Notes: generated by a model not told the origin, from the sequence alone. A stretch of 64,000 nt of DNA from Streptomyces antimycoticus (GCF_005405925.1 NZ_BJHV01000001.1:7006001-7070000), one strand, 5' to 3'; counted from the stretch's first letter, positions 1-10,262 are shown. Made by a program: numbers and translations.

Positions 1-793
<793 letters not shown>

Positions 794-858
794 GCCATCC
801 ACGCTAAAACAGCCGGAAAGATAATAAAGACAGGTGAATATGCCATAGAGGCAGCACA

Positions 859-1962
859 TCAGGACATGTTGCCCGCCGGGTCGGGCAGGAGGTGCCGGGC
901 GGCATGGCGCAGGGAGTGGCCGGTCACCACCACCCAGGCGATGACGAGCAGCCCATAGAACGCCACGGCGAGCCAGTCGAACATCTCCGAACCGGTCCGT
1001 GCCGCGAGAGCGCTGGTGGCCGTCACACAGGCGCCGACCGGGAAGATGAAGGCCCACCACGTGGGCGCGAACGGCAGCCCGGCCCGGGTCGTCCGTACGG
1101 TCAGTCCCGTGGCCAGCGCCGCCCACAGCATGGTGAAGCCCCACACCACGACCCCGCCCAGCAGCGCGAACACCTCGGTGCCGCGCGCGTAGGGCGCGGG
1201 CAGCGCGCTCGGTGCCACGGCGGCCAGCGCGCCGAGGGCCGTCACCGACTGGCCCAACGCCCCCACCCCGATCCACACCGTGGGCACCACCGCTCCGGTG
1301 GGGGCCTCATGGTGCACCAGACGGCCGTAAATCATGGCCAGCACCAGCAGCGCCGCGACCATGCCGAGTCCGAGCATCGCGTAGCAGCCCAGCAGCAGGG
1401 CGAGCCGCGACTGCCCCGCCGGGGCGTGCGGGACGAGCAGCGCGCCCGTCGCGGCCGAGACCATCGGCGGCACCACCGGCATCAGCCAGCCCCCGAACGC
1501 CGCGTCCGGTGTGAAGCGGTGCCGGGTGACCATCAGATAGGGCACCGTGCAGGCCGTGACAAGACCGAGCGCGGTGCCGAGCGACCACAGCACCCAGGCC
1601 ACGCCCAGCGCCGTCTCCGTCCCGATCAGCGGGCGGCCGAGCAGCAGCGCCCCGGAACCCACCGTGAGCAGCGCCATCGGCGGCGCTCCGAAGAACTGGG
1701 CCGTCACCGGATCACCGGCGTGCGACCGCAGCGTCCGCTGCCGTAGGTAGCCGACGGCCAGCAGGACCAGCAGGAGCGCGGCGCCCAGCCAGACCACCGT
1801 GGCGGCGGTCCGCAGCAGGCGCGAGCTCCGCGGCAGGGTGACCACCGCATTGGCGACGATGCCGGTGCCCATCACGGCCGCGAACCAACTGGGGCCGAGG
1901 AGCGGACGCCTCTTGCTGTGTGCCGTAGGCGCCAAAGGGCCCGCGCACGGGGAACAATTCAT
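859..1962 (-). CDS. TDT (TehA/Mae1) family transporter
   Basis: A 367-residue polytopic membrane protein with about ten hydrophobic segments. Near the N-terminus is the family signature FAAVMGTGIVANA (around residues 27-39). Members of the tellurite-resistance/dicarboxylate transporter family include TehA, malate transporters and SLAC1-type anion channels. The substrate here cannot be read from sequence; the nearby DctA and citrate/dicarboxylate-type two-component genes make an organic acid likely. It lies upstream of the dehydrogenase-like gene on the same strand with a 65-bp gap, so co-transcription is possible. The ribosome site before ATG 1962 is weak. Confidence 0.85.
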   Translation of the reverse strand: MNCSPCAGPLAPTAHSKRRPLLGPSWFAAVMGTGIVANAVVTLPRSSRLLRTAATVVWLGAALLLVLLAVGYLRQRTLRSHAGDPVTAQFFGAPPMALLTVGSGALLLGRPLIGTETALGVAWVLWSLGTALGLVTACTVPYLMVTRHRFTPDAAFGGWLMPVVPPMVSAATGALLVPHAPAGQSRLALLLGCYAMLGLGMVAALLVLAMIYGRLVHHEAPTGAVVPTVWIGVGALGQSVTALGALAAVAPSALPAPYARGTEVFALLGGVVVWGFTMLWAALATGLTVRTTRAGLPFAPTWWAFIFPVGACVTATSALAARTGSEMFDWLAVAFYGLLVIAWVVVTGHSLRHAARHLLPDPAGNMS

Positions 1963-2050
1963 TCCGCAAACCTAGGCGTGGATCAAGGCGGCACTGTCGA
2001 GCATGTCCTGATGTAAGCGCCCCATGGCAGACATCGAGCGACCGCCGTAG

Positions 2051-2078
2051 CGGCCGGCGGCTCCGCCGCGGGCGGCCG
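2051..2078 (-). terminator. GC-rich hairpin after the response regulator gene
   Basis: CGGCC and GCGGC pair with GCCGC and GGCCG around a 3-base loop, 15 bp past the stop codon at 2093. There is no T-run, as is common for Streptomyces terminators, so this is only a candidate. Confidence 0.4.
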
Positions 2079-2092
2079 CGATCCGTCGCCCG

Positions 2093-2800
2093 CTAGTACT
2101 CGCTGAGCCAGCGGTACAGCAGCTCGGGGCGGCCGATCTGCCCGTAGTGCGGGGCGCGGGCGGCTCGTCCCGCCTCCACCAGGTGTTCCAGATAGCGGCG
2201 TGCGGTGATCCGGGAGATCCCCACGGTCTCGGCGGTCGCCGCCGCCGAGATCCCCTCCTCCGCGCCCCGCAGCGCCTCCGTGACCGCGTGCAGGGTGGCC
2301 TGGGTCAGCCCCTTGGGCATCGCGGCGGGCTGCGGCGCCCGCAGCGCGGCCAGCGCGCGGTCCACCTCGTCCTGCCCGCTGGCCTCGCCCGCGGTCGCCC
2401 GGAACTCGGCGTACCGGAGGAGGCGGTCCCGGAGGGTGGAGAAGGTGAACGGTTTCAGCACGTACTGCACGACTCCGAGGGAGACCCCGTCGCGGACCAT
2501 CGCCAGGTCCCGGGCCGAGGTGACCGCGATCACATCCGCCCCGTTCCCGGCCGCGCGCAGCGCCCGTACGAGCTGCAGGCCGTGTCCGTCCGGGAGGTAG
2601 AGGTCCAGCAGCAGCAGATCGGCGGGCGTCCGCTCCAGCAGCCGCTGGGCGTCCCCGCCGCTCCGCGCGGTCCCGACGACGGCGAAGCCGGGGACGCGGT
2701 CGACGTACATCCGGTGCGCGTCCGCCGCGACGGGGTCGTCTTCGACGACGAGAACCCGGATCGGCGCCGGATCCCCCGGTTTCGCCTGCGGCGGGCTCAT
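2093..2800 (-). CDS. Response regulator, CitB/DcuR type
   Basis: A 235-residue two-component regulator. The N-terminal receiver domain (about residues 13-130) has the acidic cluster E20-D21-D22, phospho-acceptor Asp66 (LLLLDLYLPDG) and the conserved lysine in VLKPF. The C-terminus carries a helix-turn-helix (TAETVGISRITARRYLEHL), typical of the CitB/DcuR/DctR group that senses C4-dicarboxylates or citrate. It follows the kinase gene on the same strand after a 319-bp gap and presumably acts with it on the divergent dctA. The start at 2800 has a GAGAGGAA ribosome site. Confidence 0.88.
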   Translation of the reverse strand: MSPPQAKPGDPAPIRVLVVEDDPVAADAHRMYVDRVPGFAVVGTARSGGDAQRLLERTPADLLLLDLYLPDGHGLQLVRALRAAGNGADVIAVTSARDLAMVRDGVSLGVVQYVLKPFTFSTLRDRLLRYAEFRATAGEASGQDEVDRALAALRAPQPAAMPKGLTQATLHAVTEALRGAEEGISAAATAETVGISRITARRYLEHLVEAGRAARAPHYGQIGRPELLYRWLSEY

Positions 2801-2817
2801 GGACGGATTCCTCTCGG

Positions 2818-2880
2818 GTGCGGTGCGGTGCGGTGCGGTGCGGGGCGCGATGCGCGGTGCGGTGCAATGCGGTGCGCGGA
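2818..2880. repeat. Short GGTGC tandem tract in the kinase-regulator gap
   Basis: Imperfect pentamer repeats (GGTGC/GTGCG) fill the start of the 2801-3119 gap between the response regulator and kinase genes. The rest of the gap has no convincing gene or hairpin with a T-run. Confidence 0.6.
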
Positions 2881-3119
2881 AGGCTTAGGGCTCCAATTTA
2901 CGGAGGGTAACCGCGGGTGGCCAGATCTCTACGGTGACGATTCCCCTACCGCCCGAGCCACGGGCCTTTGGCACCCCGATTTCCCGCCCGCGGGCGGCTG
3001 AATGTGGCCCCTGGCCGCGGGCGGGGTGGCGGGCGGCGCCCCGCTGGGGGAGCCCCGCCTTGAGCCTCCGGTGGCGCGGAGCCGGTCGGCCGGAGGGCAG
3101 TGCCGGGCCGTGAAGGGGC

Positions 3120-4748
3120 TCACGGTGTGGCGGCCGGGGTCGCCAACGGCAGGCGGATCGTGAATTCGGCGCCGCCGTCCGGAGCGGCCGATACCTCCAC
3201 CGTGCCCGCGTTGCGGCGGGCGGCCTGGCGGACCAGGGCCAGGCCCAGGCCGCGGCCCGGGGACTTCGTGCTCCAGCCGCGGCGGAAGACCTCCTCGGCC
3301 GCCGCCGGGTCGAGACCGGCGCCGGTGTCCGCGACGCGCAGCGTCAGCTCGCCCCCGTCCGCGCGGGCGGTGACCGTGACGCGGGCGCTGCGGGGTGCCC
3401 CGCCGTGGCCGACACCCTCCGCGGCCGCGTCCGTGGCGTTGTCGATGAGGTTGCCGAGGATGGTCACCAGGTCGCGGGCGGGCAGGCCGGGTGGGAGGAC
3501 GCCGTCGTCGATGCGGCTGTCGGGGGCGAGGACGAGTTCGACGCCGCGCTCGTTGGCCTGTGCCGCCTTGCCCAGCAGCAGCGCGGCCAGAACCGGTTCG
3601 GCGACCGCGCCCACCACCTGGTCGGTCAGCGCCTGGGCCAGCTCCAGCTCGGCGGTGGCGAAGTCGACCGCCTCGTCCTCCCGGCCCAGCTCGATCAGCG
3701 AGACGACGGCATGCAGCCGATTCGCGGCCTCATGGGCCTGGGAGCGCAGCGCCTCCGCGAAGCCGCGCACCGAGTCCAGCTCGCCGGAGAGCGCCTGGAG
3801 CTCGGTGTGGTCGCGCAGGGTGACGACCGTGCCGCGCTGTTCCCCGCTGCTCACCGGGGAGGTGTTGAGGACCACGACCCGTTCCGCGGTCAGATGCAGT
3901 TCGTCCACGCGCGGCTCGGTGGCCAGCAGGGCTCCGGTCAGCGCGGGCGGCAGGCCCAGGTCGGAGACGTAGCGGCCGACGGAGTCCTCGGGCAGGCCGA
4001 GCAGCTCCCGCCCGCCGTCGTTGATCAGCGCGATCCGCCGCCCACCGTCGAGCATCAGCAGCCCCTCGCGCACGGCGTGCAGCGCGGCCTGGTGGTAGTC
4101 GTGCATCCGGCTCAGCTCGTCCGCGTTCATCCCGTGCGTATGGCGGCGCAGCCGGGCGTTGATGACATACGCGCACAGGCCGCCGATCGCGAGCGCGGCG
4201 GCCGCCACACCGAGCAGCGCGAGGAGCTGGCGGCGCACCTGGGCGCTGATGGTGTCCACGGTGATGCCCGCGCTGACCAGCGCGGTGATCCGGCCGCCGG
4301 CGCGGTTGTCGCGCACCGGGGCGACCACGCGTACCGAAGAGCCGAGCGTGCCCGTATACGTCTCGTCGAAGATCCGGCCGCGCAGCGCGGGCTTGATGTG
4401 GCCGAGGTAGGTGGCGCCGATCTGGCGCGGATCGGGGTGCGCCCAGCGCACACCGTGGGTATCCATGATCGTGACGAAGGTGACGCCGGTGTGCCGGCGC
4501 ACCTTCTCCGCATACGGCTGGAGCCGGGCGGTGGGGTCCTTGGACCGTGCGGCCTCGGCGACCGACGGGGAGTCGGCGACGGCCACCGCGGTGGCCGTCG
4601 CCCGCTGCCGCGCGGCCACCACCGCCTGCTCGCGGTCGGTGACGTAGGCGAAGACGGCACATCCGGCCACCAGGGCGGCGACCAGCACGACCTGCATCGC
4701 GAAGAGCTGGCCGGCCAGGCTCCGTGGGTGGGGGATGCGCATGGCCAT
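3120..4748 (-). CDS. Sensor histidine kinase, CitA/DcuS type
   Basis: About 542 residues from ATG 4748; another in-frame ATG at 4742 is possible. Order: a first membrane segment (about 15-37), an extracytoplasmic sensor domain (about 40-170, Cache-like as in CitA/DcuS), a second membrane segment (about 172-192), a PAS domain (about 210-310), a SpoOB-like dimerisation helix with the probable phospho-histidine in QAHEAANRLHAV (about His339), and a C-terminal ATPase domain with GNLIDNATDAA and GRGLGLALVRQAA. Kinases of this type sense citrate or C4-dicarboxylates. It is transcribed away from dctA, across a 157-bp gap containing a palindrome. Confidence 0.88.
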   Translation of the reverse strand: MAMRIPHPRSLAGQLFAMQVVLVAALVAGCAVFAYVTDREQAVVAARQRATATAVAVADSPSVAEAARSKDPTARLQPYAEKVRRHTGVTFVTIMDTHGVRWAHPDPRQIGATYLGHIKPALRGRIFDETYTGTLGSSVRVVAPVRDNRAGGRITALVSAGITVDTISAQVRRQLLALLGVAAAALAIGGLCAYVINARLRRHTHGMNADELSRMHDYHQAALHAVREGLLMLDGGRRIALINDGGRELLGLPEDSVGRYVSDLGLPPALTGALLATEPRVDELHLTAERVVVLNTSPVSSGEQRGTVVTLRDHTELQALSGELDSVRGFAEALRSQAHEAANRLHAVVSLIELGREDEAVDFATAELELAQALTDQVVGAVAEPVLAALLLGKAAQANERGVELVLAPDSRIDDGVLPPGLPARDLVTILGNLIDNATDAAAEGVGHGGAPRSARVTVTARADGGELTLRVADTGAGLDPAAAEEVFRRGWSTKSPGRGLGLALVRQAARRNAGTVEVSAAPDGGAEFTIRLPLATPAATP

Positions 4749-4840
4749 CAGTCTGCACACGGATCTTTGTATGAACGAAATGAACGGAAGGGTGACCCCC
4801 ATCACAGCGTGGGGCATAGTCGCCGGGACCGTTCAAGGCG

Positions 4841-4857
4841 GTGTGCGAGCCGCACAC
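4841..4857. promoter_or_regulatory. Perfect palindrome between the kinase gene and dctA
   Basis: GTGTGCG-AGC-CGCACAC has perfect 7-bp arms and lies 49 bp upstream of the dctA start, in the divergent promoter region. It is a candidate operator for the CitB/DcuR-type regulator; the assignment is inference. Confidence 0.5.
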
Positions 4858-4905
4858 AGTACAGCGCCGGGACAGTTGGACGGCAGATGAGAAGGAGGCA
4901 GCACC

Positions 4906-6345
4906 GTGGCTGCGGACACCACGCCGCCCGCATCCGGGCGTACGGAGCCGGACGGGACGAAGCCGAAGAAAGAAAGGATTCACTACCTCTACCTCGCCGT
5001 CATCGGCGCGGTGGCGCTCGGCATCCTCGTGGGCTTCGCGGCCCCCGATACGGCGGTGGAGCTCAAGCCCATCGGCGAAGGTTTCGTCAACCTGATCAAG
5101 ATGCTGATCTCGCCGATCATCTTCTGCACGATCGTGCTCGGGGTCGGCTCGGTGCGCAAGGCCGCGAAGGTCGGCGCGGTCGGCGGTCTCGCGCTCGGCT
5201 ACTTCATGGTGATGTCGACCGTGGCCCTCGCCATCGGCCTGGTCGTCGGCAACTTCCTCGAGCCGGGCAGCGGCCTGCACATGAGCCATGACGCGGCCGA
5301 GGCCGGGCAGAGCCAGGCCGAGGGCGCCTCCGAGTCGACGGCGGACTTCCTGCTCGGGATCATCCCGAAGACGCTGGTCTCCGCCTTCACCGAGGGCGAG
5401 GTGCTGCAGACCCTGTTCGTGGCCCTCCTCGCGGGCTTCGCCCTCCAGGCGATGGGCAAGGCGGGCGAGCCGGTGCTGCGCGGCATAGGCCACATACAGC
5501 AGCTCGTCTTCAAGCTGCTGTCGATGGTCATGTGGGCCGCCCCGGTGGGCGCCTTCGGCGCGATGGCCGCCGTGGTCGGCGAGACGGGTCTGGACGCGCT
5601 CAAGGCGCTCGCGGTCATCATGATCGGCTTCTATGTGACCTGCGCGCTGTTCGTGTTCCTCGTCCTCGGGACGATCCTGCGGCTGGTCGCGGGCGTGAAC
5701 ATCTTCCTGCTGCTGAAGTACCTGGCGCGGGAGTTCCTGCTGATCCTGTCGACGTCGTCCTCCGAGTCGGCGCTGCCGCTGCTCATCGCGAAGATGGAGC
5801 ACGCGGGCGTCAGCAAGCCGGTGGCCGGTATCACCGTCCCCACCGGGTACTCCTTCAACCTGGACGGCACCGCCATCTACCTGACGATGGCCTCGCTGTT
5901 CATCGCCGAGGCCATGGGCGACCCGCTCTCCATAGGCCAGCAGATATCCCTCCTCGTCTTCATGATCGTCGCGTCGAAGGGCGCCGCCGGTGTGACCGGC
6001 GCGGGCATGGCGACGCTGGCGGGCGGTCTGCAGTCGCACCGGCCCGAACTGGTCGACGGCGTCGGCCTCATCGTCGGCATCGACCGTTTCATGAGCGAGG
6101 CCCGCGCCCTCACCAACTTCGCGGGCAACGCGGTGGCGACCGTCCTGGTCGGCACCTGGACCAAGGAGATCGACAAGGAGCGGATGAACGAAGTCCTGGG
6201 CGGACGGCTGCCGTTCGACGCCGAGGGCTTCGCGCGCCACGGCGGCGGCCACGGCCCGGCCGCCGACGACTCCGACGGGGCCGAGGGCAAGACCCTCCCC
6301 GAGCGGCGTGACGGTGACACGGCGAAGGAGCACGTGCCCGCCTGA
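4906..6345 (+). CDS. dctA: C4-dicarboxylate:cation symporter DctA
   Basis: A 479-residue DAACS-family secondary transporter. It has the hallmark serine-rich re-entrant loop (TSSSESALP, about residues 283-291) and the signature GYSFNLDGTAIY (about 315). Eight or so hydrophobic segments start near residue 27 after a short charged cytoplasmic tail. The family imports succinate, fumarate and malate with H+ or Na+. The GTG start at 4906 follows a GAAGGAGG ribosome site. The divergent CitA/DcuS-type kinase and regulator are the expected control system. The C-terminus ends in a charged tail of about 50 residues. Confidence 0.92.
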   Translation: MAADTTPPASGRTEPDGTKPKKERIHYLYLAVIGAVALGILVGFAAPDTAVELKPIGEGFVNLIKMLISPIIFCTIVLGVGSVRKAAKVGAVGGLALGYFMVMSTVALAIGLVVGNFLEPGSGLHMSHDAAEAGQSQAEGASESTADFLLGIIPKTLVSAFTEGEVLQTLFVALLAGFALQAMGKAGEPVLRGIGHIQQLVFKLLSMVMWAAPVGAFGAMAAVVGETGLDALKALAVIMIGFYVTCALFVFLVLGTILRLVAGVNIFLLLKYLAREFLLILSTSSSESALPLLIAKMEHAGVSKPVAGITVPTGYSFNLDGTAIYLTMASLFIAEAMGDPLSIGQQISLLVFMIVASKGAAGVTGAGMATLAGGLQSHRPELVDGVGLIVGIDRFMSEARALTNFAGNAVATVLVGTWTKEIDKERMNEVLGGRLPFDAEGFARHGGGHGPAADDSDGAEGKTLPERRDGDTAKEHVPA

Positions 6346-6360
6346 CACCTTGCGCGCACC

Positions 6361-6394
6361 GCGGCCCTGCCCTCCTGAATCGGGGCAGGGCCGC
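6361..6394 (+). terminator. Terminator hairpin after dctA
   Basis: Perfect 12-bp arms (GCGGCCCTGCCC and GGGCAGGGCCGC) around a 10-base loop begin 15 bp past the dctA stop. There is no T-run. Confidence 0.65.
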
Positions 6395-6414
6395 GGGCGC
6401 TTCACGGACGCATA

Positions 6415-6473
6415 CGGTGCGCACACGCGCGGTGCGCATACACGCGGTGCGCATACACGCGGTGCGCACGGAC
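6415..6473. repeat. 15-bp tandem repeat
   Basis: Three to four copies of a unit close to GCGGTGCGCATACAC lie between the dctA terminator and the convergent small gene. No gene is seen within it. Confidence 0.6.
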
Positions 6474-6574
6474 GGCGAATGGCGCCCCGCGTCTTCCCCC
6501 CGTTGGAAGACGCGAGACGCCGCCATTGCTACGCCGCCACTGCCCTTCGGCGGTCTCTTCGACGCCGAGGCGCC

Positions 6575-6769
6575 TCAGCGCTCACCGTCCGGCGCGCGGC
6601 GCAGCTGTTCCGGGAGAGCCGTCCATTCGGGGCCCTCGTGCAGGGGTTTGACCCAGGCGATGTTGCCGCCGGTGTCGACGTAGGCGACGCGGCCCATGGC
6701 CTCGCGTTCGAGGTCGTAGACGAGCTCGCCGATCCGAGGTGTGCTTCGTGTTCCTTCAGCTGTGGTCAT
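6575..6769 (-). CDS. Conserved small protein, 64 residues
   Basis: The frame starts at ATG 6769 behind a strong GAGGAGG ribosome site. It encodes a soluble protein with a beta-rich core (RIGELVYDLEREAMGRVAYV, residues 12-31) and an Ala/Arg-rich tail. The composition and the GRVAYVDTGG motif look like a small SH3- or KOW-like fold, but I do not recognise the family. It is divergent from the AfsR-like regulator gene, with starts 250 bp apart, so the two may share a control region. Confidence 0.7.
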   Translation of the reverse strand: MTTAEGTRSTPRIGELVYDLEREAMGRVAYVDTGGNIAWVKPLHEGPEWTALPEQLRRAPDGER

Positions 6770-7019
6770 GAGCCGCCTCCTCGGCACCTCACTGCCATGC
6801 TGTCCCCCGTTCATTGGTGGATGAGGGCCCCGGACCGGACACTTCCGGTTCGGTCGCCGCCGCCGCGGTGACCGGGTGAGCTTCTGGTGCCCATGGGGCC
6901 CTCGATGACCGTAGGGTGCTACGAGCCGCTGATATCCCGCTGATGCCTCGCTGACCCGAACCCGTGGGTAGGCTTCCACATGGTCACAGTGAAATCTCTG
7001 GTACCAACGGGGGCAGTGT

Positions 7020-10000
7020 GTGGATGGGACCGAGTTTCGCCTGTTGGGACCGGTCGGAATATGGCAGGGCGAGCGTCTCCTGGGGCCGACCGCCGCGCAG
7101 CAGCGGTCTGTTCTGGCGATGCTGCTGATGGCCTCCGGCCGGGTGGTGTCCGTCGACAGGCTGGTGTTGGCAGTATGGGGCGAGGACCCGCCGGGGTCCG
7201 CGCGAAACGCCGTACAGGTGCAAATTTCCAAGCTGCGGCGGATCCTTTCCGCCTTGCCCGGGGCCGAGTTGACGACATCGGCGAAGGGCTATTCCCTGAC
7301 CGCCGCGCGTGAGCAGGTCGATCTGCACCGGTTCCGCGATCTGGTGCGGGCCGCGCGGGAGGCACCCAAGCCCAGCGGGGCCAGCGGGGCCGCCGGGGCC
7401 ATCGGGTCGGCCGCCGGGGCCGCCGGGTCGGCCGCCGGATTCGCCGAGAGCGCCGAGGACCGGGCCGGGGAACTGCTGCGCGCCGCGCTGCAGTTGTGGC
7501 GCGGGCCCGCGCTGGCGGATGTCGCGGGCGGCTGGCTCCCCGACACCCTGGGCGCCGGGCTGGAGGAGGAGCGGCGTACGGCGGTCGAGGAGCTCGCCGC
7601 GATCGATCTGCGCTCCGGACGGCACCACGAGGCCGCCACGGAACTGTCCGCCCTGGTGGCCGAACACCCCTTGCGGGAGCGCTCGGTGGCGCTGCTGATG
7701 GAGGCGCTACGGCGCGGCGGCAGACGGGCCGACGCCCTCGCGCTGTTCCGCTCCACCCGCCGGAGGTATGTGGAGGAGCTGGGCATCGAACCCGGCGACG
7801 AGCTGCAGCGGCTTCACCGGGAGGCACTTGAGGACAGCCGGGACGGCCGGGACAGCCGGGACGGGCGGGACGGGCGGGACAGCCGGGACAGCCGGGACGG
7901 TCGAGACGGCCGAGACGGTAGAGATGGCCGGTCCGGGGATCCGTCCGGGCCGCCCGGATCGTACGGGCCGCCCGGATCGTACGGGAGCGCTCCCGTACCG
8001 GCGGCGCCGCCGTCCGACGCGGTGCCTGCCCCGGCCCCCGCCGCGGAGGGCGTCCCGGCCGCCGACGAGGCGCCCGAGCCCGTTGCCGGGCCCGCCGCCG
8101 AACTCGCCTCCCCACCCGCCTCCGCCGATCCGCCCACCGCTCCACCCGCCTCCGCCGCCGAGCCGATCTCCGTCGTCACCGCCGTACCGCAGCAACTCCC
8201 CTCCGACGTCGCCCACTTCACCGGCCGAGAGCGCGAGCTGGCCGGGCTGGACGCCCTGCTGCGCGCGGGCTCGGGCGAGGGCGGCGGACGGGCGCCCACG
8301 GCCGCGCTGATCACCGTGATCGCGGGCAGCGGCGGCCTTGGCAAGACGACCCTCGCGGTGCACTGGGCCCACCGCGTCCGCGACCGGTTCCCCGACGGTC
8401 AGCTCTATCTGAACCTGCGCGGCTTCGGCCCCACCGACTCGGCCATGACCGTCGCCGAGGCCGTACGGGGCCTCCTGGACGCCTTCCAGGTGCCCGCCCA
8501 CCGGATCCCCGCGACCGTCGAGGCGCAGACCGCGCTGTACCGGAGCCTGGTGGCCGACCGCCGCATGCTGATCCTGCTCGACAACGCCCGGGACGCCGAG
8601 CAGGTGCGGCCCCTGCTGCCCGGTTCCCCCGGCTGTCTGGTGGTGCTGACCAGCCGTAACGAACTCACCAGCCTGGTCGTCGCCGAGCAGGCGCAGCCGC
8701 TGCCGCTGGATCTGCTCGACCGCGCCGAGGCGCGCGAGCTGCTGATCAGCCGAGTCGGTGCCGAGCGGGTGGCCGCCGAACCCGAGGCCGTGGCCGAGGT
8801 GATCACGGTGTGCGCCGGGCTGCCGCTCGCGCTCGCCATCGTGGCCGCCCGCGCCGCCGCCCACCCCCGCTTCGGCCTGGAGGCGCTCGCCGGGGAGCTG
8901 CGCGATGCCCGCGGCAGCCTCGACGCGTTCGAGGGCGGGGACGCCACCACCGATGTCCGGGCCGTCTTCTCCTGGTCGTACCACACCCTGGGCCCCGACG
9001 CCGCCCGGCTGTTCCGGCTGCTGGGCGTCCACCCGGGCCCCGACATCGCGGCCCCGGCGGCCGCCAGCCTGGTGGGGGTCCCGGTCCCGCAGGCCCGCCG
9101 GCTGCTGATCCAGCTCACCCGGGCGCATCTGATCACCGAGCGCGCCCCGGGTCAGTACGGCTTCCACGATCTGCTGCGCGCCTACGCCGTGGAGCTCACC
9201 CGGGCGTACGACGGGCAGGAGGAGCGCCACACCGCGCTGCACCGGCTGCTCGATCACTATCTGCACACCGCCGTGGCCGCAGGGGCGGCGTTCACCCCGC
9301 ACCGGGAGCCGATCAAGGTCGAGCCGGTCCGGCCCGGGGTCAGCGTCGGGGAGTTCGCAGGGCACGCCCAGGCACTGCTCTGGTTCAGCCTCACCTATCC
9401 GGCGCTGATCGCGGCGCTGCAGCAGGCCGCCGAGACCGGATTCGAGACCCACGCCTGGCAACTGGCCTGGTCGCTGATGGAGTTCCTGGACCAGCGCGGC
9501 CACTGGCACGATCAGCGCACCGTCCACCGGAGTGCCCTGGGCTCGGCCCACCGCATCCGCGACCTCACCGGGCAGGCCCACGCCTGCTACGGCCTGGGCC
9601 TCGCCGATCTGCGGATGGGACGCTACGACCGGGCCCGGGGCCATCTGGTGCGCGCCCTGAACCTGCATCGCGAGACCGGCAACGCCGTCGGCCAGGCCCT
9701 GGCCCATGGCGCGCTCAACTTCGCCGGTGAGCGGCAGGGCCGCCATGACGAGGGGCTGCATCACGCGCTGCGCGCCCTGAAGCTGTACCGGGCGGCGGGC
9801 CGGCGCAGTGGCGAGGCGTACGCCATGAACAACGTCGGCTGGGCCTACGCCATGCTGGGCGACTTCCAGCAGACCCTCGTCCACTGCGAGAAGGCGCTGA
9901 CCATGATGCGGGAGGCGGGGGACAGGCGTGGGGAGTCCGCGGCCTGGGACAGCCTCGGCTACGCCTATCAGCACATCGGCGACCACCAGCAGGCCATCAG

Positions 10001-10229
10001 GTGCTACCGGCACGCCGTGGAGCTGCGGCGCGGCCGGGGCGAGCGGGTCCGGGAGGCCGAGTCCCTGCACCGGCTCGGCAGCGCACAGCTCGCCGCCGGG
10101 GACCGGGCCGGGGCCCGCGACAGCTGGCAGCGGGCCCTGACCCGTTTCGACGCCCTCGGCCACCCCGACGCCCAGCGGCTCCGGGACGGGCTCACCCGGC
10201 TGGGCGGGCCGACGGCTGACGGGACGTAG
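7020..10229 (+). CDS. AfsR/SARP family transcriptional regulator
   Basis: 1069 residues from GTG 7020 (GGGGGCAGT upstream). Order: OmpR-type DNA-binding domain (about 5-90), bacterial transcriptional activation domain (about 95-270), a low-complexity linker (about 273-400), an NB-ARC/AAA ATPase domain (Walker A GSGGLGKTTLAVHW near 438; Walker B region LILLDNA near 518) and C-terminal tetratricopeptide repeats (about 830-1060). This is the AfsR architecture; such proteins activate secondary-metabolite or developmental genes. No biosynthetic cluster is adjacent, so the target is unknown. The linker holds a run of Gly-Arg-Asp repeats. The gene ends 33 bp from the convergent glgB. Confidence 0.9.
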   Translation: MDGTEFRLLGPVGIWQGERLLGPTAAQQRSVLAMLLMASGRVVSVDRLVLAVWGEDPPGSARNAVQVQISKLRRILSALPGAELTTSAKGYSLTAAREQVDLHRFRDLVRAAREAPKPSGASGAAGAIGSAAGAAGSAAGFAESAEDRAGELLRAALQLWRGPALADVAGGWLPDTLGAGLEEERRTAVEELAAIDLRSGRHHEAATELSALVAEHPLRERSVALLMEALRRGGRRADALALFRSTRRRYVEELGIEPGDELQRLHREALEDSRDGRDSRDGRDGRDSRDSRDGRDGRDGRDGRSGDPSGPPGSYGPPGSYGSAPVPAAPPSDAVPAPAPAAEGVPAADEAPEPVAGPAAELASPPASADPPTAPPASAAEPISVVTAVPQQLPSDVAHFTGRERELAGLDALLRAGSGEGGGRAPTAALITVIAGSGGLGKTTLAVHWAHRVRDRFPDGQLYLNLRGFGPTDSAMTVAEAVRGLLDAFQVPAHRIPATVEAQTALYRSLVADRRMLILLDNARDAEQVRPLLPGSPGCLVVLTSRNELTSLVVAEQAQPLPLDLLDRAEARELLISRVGAERVAAEPEAVAEVITVCAGLPLALAIVAARAAAHPRFGLEALAGELRDARGSLDAFEGGDATTDVRAVFSWSYHTLGPDAARLFRLLGVHPGPDIAAPAAASLVGVPVPQARRLLIQLTRAHLITERAPGQYGFHDLLRAYAVELTRAYDGQEERHTALHRLLDHYLHTAVAAGAAFTPHREPIKVEPVRPGVSVGEFAGHAQALLWFSLTYPALIAALQQAAETGFETHAWQLAWSLMEFLDQRGHWHDQRTVHRSALGSAHRIRDLTGQAHACYGLGLADLRMGRYDRARGHLVRALNLHRETGNAVGQALAHGALNFAGERQGRHDEGLHHALRALKLYRAAGRRSGEAYAMNNVGWAYAMLGDFQQTLVHCEKALTMMREAGDRRGESAAWDSLGYAYQHIGDHQQAIRCYRHAVELRRGRGERVREAESLHRLGSAQLAAGDRAGARDSWQRALTRFDALGHPDAQRLRDGLTRLGGPTADGT
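7837..7930. repeat. In-frame minisatellite encoding Gly-Arg-Asp/Ser-Arg-Asp
   Basis: About ten units of 9 bp close to GGGACGGCC lie inside the AfsR-like gene and encode repeated RDG/RDS triplets between the activation domain and the ATPase. A second small repeat (two GPPGSY units) follows at about 7950-7985. The length is a multiple of three, so the frame is kept. Confidence 0.8.
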
Positions 10230-10262
10230 GGATCGGGCGGGGCGGCTCAGGCGGTGTACGGC

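Noticed and set aside
3405..6426. Very long open frames opposite the kinase and dctA genes
   Set aside because: They are antisense mirrors of strong genes, rich in Arg/Gly/His as expected of shadow frames in GC-rich DNA.
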